Below are positions 5,516 to 10,043 of a stretch of DNA of 10,043 nt, in pieces (position 1 is the first letter of the stretch; every line of letters starts with the position of its first letter). The notes beneath the pieces are model-generated. The model searched no databases. It was not told the DNA's origin and saw only the letters and a list, made by a program, of their open reading frames with translations. The stretch spans positions 603-10,645 of the forward strand of contig QHWL01000053.1 of the NCBI GenBank assembly GCA_003222555.1, written 5' to 3'. This stretch comes from Acidobacteriota bacterium (lineage in GTDB: Bacteria; Acidobacteriota; Vicinamibacteria; Vicinamibacterales; CAVVIG01). The position numbers were made by a program, and so were the translations under genes.

Positions 5516-7645
5516 ATGCGCAGTTCCTTTCGCGCCCTCGCGGGCGGAAGCATTCTCCTGGTCGCGCTCCTCGGGGCGCGCGGCGATGCTCAGCAGCCAT
5601 CCCAGGCGCCGCCGTCGGCGCCGGCCGATCCACAGCGGCCGCCTGCCGACCAGGCTCAGCAACCTCTGTTCAAGACGGGCATCAACTTCGTCCGCGTCGA
5701 CGTCATCGTCACCGACAGGAACGGCAACACGGTGCCGGACCTGCGGCAGAGCGATTTCGAGGTCGTCGAAGACAGTAAGCCGCAGACGATCGAGAGCTTC
5801 AAGCTCGTGAAGCTGGACGGTGGCGCCGTGCCAACCGCCGACGGCCCGCCCCGGCCTATCCGCACCGACTCGGACGAAGAGCTCGAAGCGGCGCGCGACG
5901 ACGTGCGGCTGTTCGCGATTTTTCTGGACGACTATCACGTGCGCCGCGGGGCAAGCCTCTCGGTGCGCGCACCCCTGTCGTCCTTCATCGAGACGCAGCT
6001 GGGTCCTTCGGACATGCTCGGCCTGATGTATCCGCTGGAGTCGCTCTCGTCGCTGCGCATGACGCGGAATCATGATGCGGTCAGCAGGGGCGTGCAGCAG
6101 TTCCTGGGCCGCAAGTTCGAGTACGAGCCGAAGAACGAGTTCGAGCAGCGGTACATGTTCTATCCGACGGAAATCGTCGAACGGATCCGGAACCAGGTGT
6201 CGATGTCAGCCATCAAGGGGCTCATCACGCACCTGGGCTCGTTGAAAGAGGGCCGCAAGTCGCTGATCCTCGTCAGCGAAGGCTTCAGCAACATGCTGCC
6301 GCCGCAGATGCGGGATGCGGTCGCCGGGACTCCCGGCTACGGCAATCCGAATTACGGCAATCCCATGGCCGGGCTCAACGATCCAAACGAGACGAGAGCC
6401 TCGTTTTTCGCAAGCATGGACCTGCAGTCGGATTTGCAGGAGATCTACGCCACCGCGAACCGCAACAACGTCTCGATTTACGCGCTCGATCCGCGCGGCC
6501 TCACCGACTCGGAATTCGACATTGCCGACAACATCAACGCGCAGATGGGCCGCGAGTACCTCAACTCGACGATGGACACGCTGCGTAGCCTGGCCGAGAA
6601 CACCGACGGTCGCGCGATTGTCAATCGAAACGATCTTGCGACTGGCCTCAAGCAGGTGGTGCGTGACACGAGCGCGTACTACCTGCTCGGCTACAACTCG
6701 ACGCAGGCGCCGTCGGACGGCAAGTTTCACGAGATCAAGGTCCGCGTGAAGCGGCCGGGCGTCCAGGTGCGTGCGCGTAAAGGCTACTGGGCGCTCAACG
6801 CGGAGGAGGTCGCGCGCGCGACGGCGCCGCCCCGGCCTGCACGCGCCCCGGCCGTGGAGGCGGCGCTCGCGACGGTGAATACGCCGCCGCAGTCGCGCGT
6901 CATCAGAAGCTGGATCGGCACCACTCGCGGCGAGAACGGGAAGACCAAGGTGACCTTCGTGTGGGAGCCGGTGCCGAAGGCGCCAGGCGATCGTCAGGCG
7001 GCGTCCCGCGAGCAGCCGGCGCGCGTGTCGCTGATGGCGGCCGGCGCCGACGGCTCGCCCTATTTCCGCGGCCGCGTGCCAGATGTCGCATTGGCGTCCG
7101 CAGCACCGGCGGCGGCCGCCGTCGCAAGCGGCGCGAGTGCCGGGCCGCCACGTCCGGCGCGCGTCAGCTTCGAGGTGAAGCCGGGCAAGATGCAGCTGCG
7201 CGTTTCGGTCGAAGGCGCCGGCTCGGAAGTACTCGATTCGGAAACGCGAGAAATCACGATTCCCGATCTTACGGTGCCGCAGACGACGCTCGGGACGCCG
7301 GAGCTGTTCCGGGCGCGGACCTTGAGGGAGTATCAGCAGCTCAAGGGCGACGCGACGGCGGTCCCGATCGCGGTGCGCGAGTTCAGCCGCACCGATCGCC
7401 TGCTCATTCGCGTCAGCGCCTACGGCGCCGGAACATCGGTGCCGACGCTCACTGCTCGCTTGTTGAACCGGGCAGGCCAGCCGATGCTGGATCTGCCGGT
7501 TGCTGTTCCCGCATCGCCCTCGGGGGAGCCGCAAATCGAGCTGCCCCTGGCGGGCATCGCACCCGGCGAGTATCTCGTCGAGATCCAAGCCACAGGAGAA
7601 GGCGGGGACGCGAAAGAGCTTGTCGGCTTCCGCGTGACCGCCTGA
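5516..7645 (+). CDS. VWFA-related Acidobacterial domain protein, exported (first of tandem pair)
   Basis: A 709-residue secreted or periplasmic protein of the Acidobacteria-enriched VWFA-related family (the TIGR03436 type); its role is unknown and protein binding is presumed from the fold. A Sec signal peptide occupies about residues 1-25 (hydrophobic ILLVALLG, cleavage probably near GDA-QQ), followed by a Pro/Ala/Gln-rich linker. Residues 57-96 (INFVRVDVIVTDRNG, DFEVVEDSKPQTIESF) are the characteristic N-terminal module. The von Willebrand A-like fold spans about 130-330: strand RLFAIFLDDYHV with Asp-Asp where DxSxS would be, then GRKSLILVSEGF and NNVSIYALDPRG. The conserved SAYYLLGY to VRARKGYWA block is at 386-426. 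After an Ala/Pro linker comes a beta-rich C-terminal domain to the end. GGAGG (5510-5514) is only 1 nt from the ATG. A second related gene follows after 4 nt. Confidence 0.88.
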   Translation: MRSSFRALAGGSILLVALLGARGDAQQPSQAPPSAPADPQRPPADQAQQPLFKTGINFVRVDVIVTDRNGNTVPDLRQSDFEVVEDSKPQTIESFKLVKLDGGAVPTADGPPRPIRTDSDEELEAARDDVRLFAIFLDDYHVRRGASLSVRAPLSSFIETQLGPSDMLGLMYPLESLSSLRMTRNHDAVSRGVQQFLGRKFEYEPKNEFEQRYMFYPTEIVERIRNQVSMSAIKGLITHLGSLKEGRKSLILVSEGFSNMLPPQMRDAVAGTPGYGNPNYGNPMAGLNDPNETRASFFASMDLQSDLQEIYATANRNNVSIYALDPRGLTDSEFDIADNINAQMGREYLNSTMDTLRSLAENTDGRAIVNRNDLATGLKQVVRDTSAYYLLGYNSTQAPSDGKFHEIKVRVKRPGVQVRARKGYWALNAEEVARATAPPRPARAPAVEAALATVNTPPQSRVIRSWIGTTRGENGKTKVTFVWEPVPKAPGDRQAASREQPARVSLMAAGADGSPYFRGRVPDVALASAAPAAAAVASGASAGPPRPARVSFEVKPGKMQLRVSVEGAGSEVLDSETREITIPDLTVPQTTLGTPELFRARTLREYQQLKGDATAVPIAVREFSRTDRLLIRVSAYGAGTSVPTLTARLLNRAGQPMLDLPVAVPASPSGEPQIELPLAGIAPGEYLVEIQATGEGGDAKELVGFRVTA

Positions 7646-7649
7646 CGCG

Positions 7650-9527
7650 ATGCGCTCTCTGTTGGCGGTTGTGGTTGCCGTCGCCGTGTCGTCGCAGGCG
7701 CCGGCAGCTGGGCGCCTCGCCCTTCAACAAGCTCGGGGCGACGCTGAGCCCCGTCGAAGCGTCGGGACGACTGCCGGCGTTGTGTACATCGACGTGATCG
7801 CGGCCGACGCCGCCGGCCGTGCCGTCGGCAATCTCGAGGCCGCCGACTTCGACCTGCGCGAGGACGGCACGTTGCAGTCGATCGACGACGTCCGGTTCGT
7901 CAAGGTCGATGGCGCGGCCGCTGGCGACGGGCCGCCTCCGATCCACTCGCAGGTCGACGAACAAACGGAAGCCGCCCGCGACGTGGGCGCCGGCGCGACG
8001 ACCGAGCGCGTCCGCGAAGCGCTGACCCGGTTCGTCGATCGGGATCTCGGTCCTCGCGATCTCGTGACCGTTATGAAGCCGCTCGATTCACTGCTGACCA
8101 TCCGGCTCACACGAGATCGCGACCAAGTTCACCGGGCGATCGACGCGTTTGACGGGCGCAAAGGCGCCTACGCCCCGCGCACCGCATTCGAGCAGAACTA
8201 CATCGCCAACACGCCGATGCGAATCGAGGCCGCGCGTTCGCAGGTGACGATCTCCGCGCTGAACGCGCTCGCCATACACCTGGGAAGTCTCAGCAACGCG
8301 CGCAAGACGATCGTTCTGGTCAGCGAGGGGCTCCCGCGCACGGAACGTCGTCGCGGATTCGAGCCCCTGCCGACGTTTGAATCGGTCGTTCGCGCGGCGA
8401 ACCGCTCCAACGTCTCGATTTACGCCGTCGACCCGCAGAACCTCGCGGAGAGCGGGAAGACCGCAAGCACGGTTGACGATAATCCGCAGGAGACGCTGAG
8501 GACGCTCGCGAACGAGACTGGGGGAGAGGCGATCCTCGACGCGAACGATCTCGACAACCGGATGCGCCGGATCGCCGGCGATTCGAGCGCCTACTACCTC
8601 CTCACCTATCGTTCCGCGCGCACTGAGGATGGGCGGTTCCACGAGATTCAGGTACGCGTGAAACGGCCGGACGTGCGCGTGCGCGCGCGGAAGGGCTATT
8701 GGGCGTCGACGCCCGGCGAACGGCTGCGCGCGAACCTCCTGGCGCAGGCACGCGATCCCGTGCCCGCGAAGCCGCTCGAGCCGGCGCGCCGGATTAGCCC
8801 GCTGGTCCGGCCGTGGTTCGGCCTCGCGCGCGGGGCGGGCGGCAGGACGCGCGTGACCTTCGTCTGGGAACCGGTCGATCGCGTGCCGGGCGATCGAGTG
8901 GCGCCGTCCCCCTCGCGCATTGTGCTTACTGCGCTCGGACCGGACAACACGGCGTTGTTTGAGGGCCCGGTGCATCCGGCCGGCCCGGTTGGCCCGACAG
9001 GCCCGACAGGCCCCATAGAGAACGACCCGCCCGGGGAGACGTCGGCGCGCGCCGTATTCGACGTCCCGCCTGGACGACTCCGGCTGCGGATGTCCATCCA
9101 GGATGCGACAGAGCGCGTGATCGATTCAGACGTCCGCGAGATCGCGATTCGCGACCTCCGAGCGCCGGTCGCGCTCGGTACGCCCGAGGTGCTTCGGGCG
9201 CGAACGGCGCGCGATGTTCGAGCGCTGGTTGCCGATCCCGCCGCCGTGCCGGTCGCGTCGCGTGAATTCAGCCGCGCCGAGCGACTGATCATCCGGTTTC
9301 CGGCCTACGCGCCCGGCGCCGAGCGGCCCTTGGTCGCCGCCAAGCTCTTGAGTCGCAGCGGCAAAGTGATGCGCGATCTTCAGGTGCAGCCCGTGGCGCC
9401 CGACGATGAGAATCAGATCGACCTGCCGCTCGCCAGCCTGGCGGCCGGCGAGTACCAGCTCGAAATCACCGCCAAGAGCCCGGCCGGCGAGGCCAGGGAT
9501 TTGATCAGTTTCCGCGTGACGAGCTGA
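7650..9527 (+). CDS. VWFA-related Acidobacterial domain protein, exported, with degenerate A domain (second of tandem pair)
   Basis: A 625-residue paralogue of the preceding protein, aligned with it over almost its whole length. Signal peptide about 1-20 (LLAVVVAVAVSSQAPAAG); N-terminal module 44-86 (VVYIDVIAADAAG, DFDLREDGTLQSIDDVRF); A-like fold about 110-265 (RKTIVLVSEGL, SNVSIYAVDPQNL); SAYYLLTY to VRARKGYWA at 313-352; C-terminal domain ending DLISFRVTS, like ELVGFRVTA in the neighbour. The stretch that in the first protein carries the first core strand and the Asp-Asp metal-site position is replaced by VGAG at 112-115, about 12 residues fewer overall, so a metal-ion site is unlikely. 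The linker at 445-456 is a Gly-Pro-X repeat. The ATG lies 4 nt after the previous stop with no Shine-Dalgarno sequence, so translation is probably coupled. The gene is convergent with the glutamate dehydrogenase gene. Confidence 0.85.
   Translation: MRSLLAVVVAVAVSSQAPAAGRLALQQARGDAEPRRSVGTTAGVVYIDVIAADAAGRAVGNLEAADFDLREDGTLQSIDDVRFVKVDGAAAGDGPPPIHSQVDEQTEAARDVGAGATTERVREALTRFVDRDLGPRDLVTVMKPLDSLLTIRLTRDRDQVHRAIDAFDGRKGAYAPRTAFEQNYIANTPMRIEAARSQVTISALNALAIHLGSLSNARKTIVLVSEGLPRTERRRGFEPLPTFESVVRAANRSNVSIYAVDPQNLAESGKTASTVDDNPQETLRTLANETGGEAILDANDLDNRMRRIAGDSSAYYLLTYRSARTEDGRFHEIQVRVKRPDVRVRARKGYWASTPGERLRANLLAQARDPVPAKPLEPARRISPLVRPWFGLARGAGGRTRVTFVWEPVDRVPGDRVAPSPSRIVLTALGPDNTALFEGPVHPAGPVGPTGPTGPIENDPPGETSARAVFDVPPGRLRLRMSIQDATERVIDSDVREIAIRDLRAPVALGTPEVLRARTARDVRALVADPAAVPVASREFSRAERLIIRFPAYAPGAERPLVAAKLLSRSGKVMRDLQVQPVAPDDENQIDLPLASLAAGEYQLEITAKSPAGEARDLISFRVTS
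8982..9017 (+). repeat. In-frame 9-bp tandem repeat encoding Gly-Pro-X units
   Basis: Four 9-bp units, GGCCCGGTT, GGCCCGACA, GGCCCGACA and GGCCCCATA, run in the reading frame of the second VWFA gene and encode GPVGPTGPTGPI (residues 445-456). The aligned linker of the first VWFA protein is Ala-rich and lacks it. The unit could expand or contract without breaking the frame. Four triplets are too few for a stable collagen helix. Confidence 0.75.
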
Positions 9528-9549
9528 CCACGCACGCGTTCATCTTCTT

Positions 9550-9638
9550 CACGAAGGCACGAAACTCCACGAAGAACACGAAGGATTCCTTGTACGAAAT
9601 CATTCTTCGTGATCTTCGTGCTTCTTCGTGTCTTCGTG
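9550..9638. repeat. Inverted array of CACGAAG units forming a long hairpin between convergent genes
   Basis: The left arm holds four CACGAA units starting at 9550, 9558, 9568 and 9577, spaced 8, 10 and 9 bp. The right arm read on the minus strand has CACGAAGA, CACGAAGAAG, CACGAAGAT and CACGAAGAATG from 9638, 9630, 9620 and 9611, with the same 8-10-9 spacing. The arms therefore pair in register over 37 positions (9550 with 9638 to 9586 with 9602), with five mismatches and two G-T pairs, around a 15-nt loop (9587-9601). It fills most of the 120-bp gap between the convergent VWFA and glutamate dehydrogenase genes. No flanking T-run of terminator type is present. Confidence 0.82.
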
Positions 9639-9647
9639 ATATACACA

Positions 9648-10043
9648 CTACGCGTACATCCCGCGCAGGCGAGTGACCGTCGCGACGCGCCCGATCGCGA
9701 CGATGTAGGCGGCAGTCCGCATGTCGACCTTGTATTTGAGCGAGGTCTGTAACACGGCGTTGAATGCCTCGCACATTTTCGCTTCGAGCCGCTCGTTGAC
9801 TTCCTTTTCCGTCCAGAAATAGCCGTACCGATCCTGAACCCATTCGAAGTACGACGCGGTCACACCGGAGCTGTTGGCGAGAATGTCGGGCACGACGAAG
9901 ATGCCGCGCTGGTGGAGGTGCTGATGCGCATCCGGAGTTGTCGGGCCGTTGGCGCCTTCGACGACCACTTTGGCGCGGACCTCCGGCGCGTTCTCCATTG
10001 TGATCTGATTTTCGAGCGCGGCGGGAATCAGCACGTCGACGTC
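9648..10043 (-). CDS. gdhA: Glutamate dehydrogenase (Glu/Leu/Phe/Val family), C-terminal part
   Basis: Partial gene on the minus strand: the frame is open to the window edge, and the GTG at 10034 is internal. The visible 132 residues are the end of the NAD(P)-binding domain of a hexameric-type glutamate dehydrogenase, which interconverts glutamate with 2-oxoglutarate and ammonia. [13 protein letters not shown], then [44 protein letters not shown] and the C-terminal helices with [15 protein letters not shown] are diagnostic of the family. One departure is NSSGVT (codons 9864-9875 read on the minus strand), where the usual text is NSGGVT or NAGGVT. Coenzyme preference cannot be judged because the coenzyme loop lies outside. 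It ends with TAG only 10 nt from the CACGAAG hairpin. Confidence 0.9.
   Translation of the reverse strand, partial: DVDVLIPAALENQITMENAPEVRAKVVVEGANGPTTPDAHQHLHQRGIFVVPDILANSSGVTASYFEWVQDRYGYFWTEKEVNERLEAKMCEAFNAVLQTSLKYKVDMRTAAYIVAIGRVATVTRLRGMYA

Noticed and set aside
5307..5633. N-terminal extension of 109 codons on the minus-strand dehydrogenase
   Set aside because: The extension translates the 9-bp inverted array and the GGCCT palindrome (giving NAEPAEHAEKS-like text) and overlaps the VWFA start; homologous enzymes begin near MLISLPVTTQ or later.
6206..7588. Minus-strand open frame of 460 codons opposite the first VWFA gene
   Set aside because: It is a shadow of the codon bias of the VWFA gene and has no recognisable domain or signal.
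9550..9638. Rho-independent terminator for the convergent genes
   Set aside because: The stem is long and imperfect and lacks a T-run on either side; termination here is possible but not supported by sequence.

Overview
The window reads as a high-GC chromosome segment of an Acidobacteriota bacterium, probably of the Vicinamibacteria type. The main reason is a tandem pair of secreted 'VWFA-related Acidobacterial domain' proteins. The other genes are ordinary bacterial housekeeping and catabolic families. The taxonomic placement is inferred from gene content and from the style of the intergenic repeats; no search was run. I see no tRNA, rRNA, CRISPR array, transposase, phage gene or recognisable defence system.

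Layout: (1) 1-1554, plus strand: the 3' end of rpsA (ribosomal protein S1), an IHF-beta/HU-like nucleoid protein and a HIT-family nucleotide hydrolase/phosphorylase. (2) 1555-1754: a 200-bp gap made almost entirely of repeat and foldback DNA. (3) 1755-4046, plus strand: an acyl-CoA dehydrogenase lacking the usual catalytic Glu, followed after 30 nt by a Tat-exported Ntn-hydrolase of the glycosylasparaginase/isoaspartyl-peptidase family. (4) 4119-5306, minus strand: a second acyl-CoA dehydrogenase of the short/branched-chain (ACADSB-like) type with the catalytic Glu intact, convergent with the asparaginase gene. (5) 5516-9527, plus strand: two tandem VWFA-related exported proteins 4 nt apart. 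The second has lost the beta-strand and loop that carry the metal-site position in the first. (6) 9648-10043, minus strand: the C-terminal part of a glutamate dehydrogenase.

The most striking feature is the DNA between the genes. Six of the gaps or gap segments carry short-unit tandem repeats or foldbacks: 7-bp TAGYCGN units, 9-bp NNCGCRGAG units (two places), a foldback with 30-bp arms, 8-bp ATTTGRGG units, a GGCCT palindrome, and 8-10-bp CACGAAG units. Three of them are built the same way: a short unit is repeated three or four times, then repeated in reverse complement on the other side of a short loop, giving a long imperfect hairpin. The unit sequence differs from gap to gap but the architecture is the same, which suggests several dispersed repeat families made by a common process. 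Several touch the stop or start codon of the neighbouring gene.

Functionally, the catabolic genes (two acyl-CoA dehydrogenases, exported amidohydrolase, glutamate dehydrogenase) suggest amino-acid and branched-chain acyl-CoA use. This is gene-content inference; apart from the ACAD-asparaginase pair and the VWFA pair, the genes do not form one operon.
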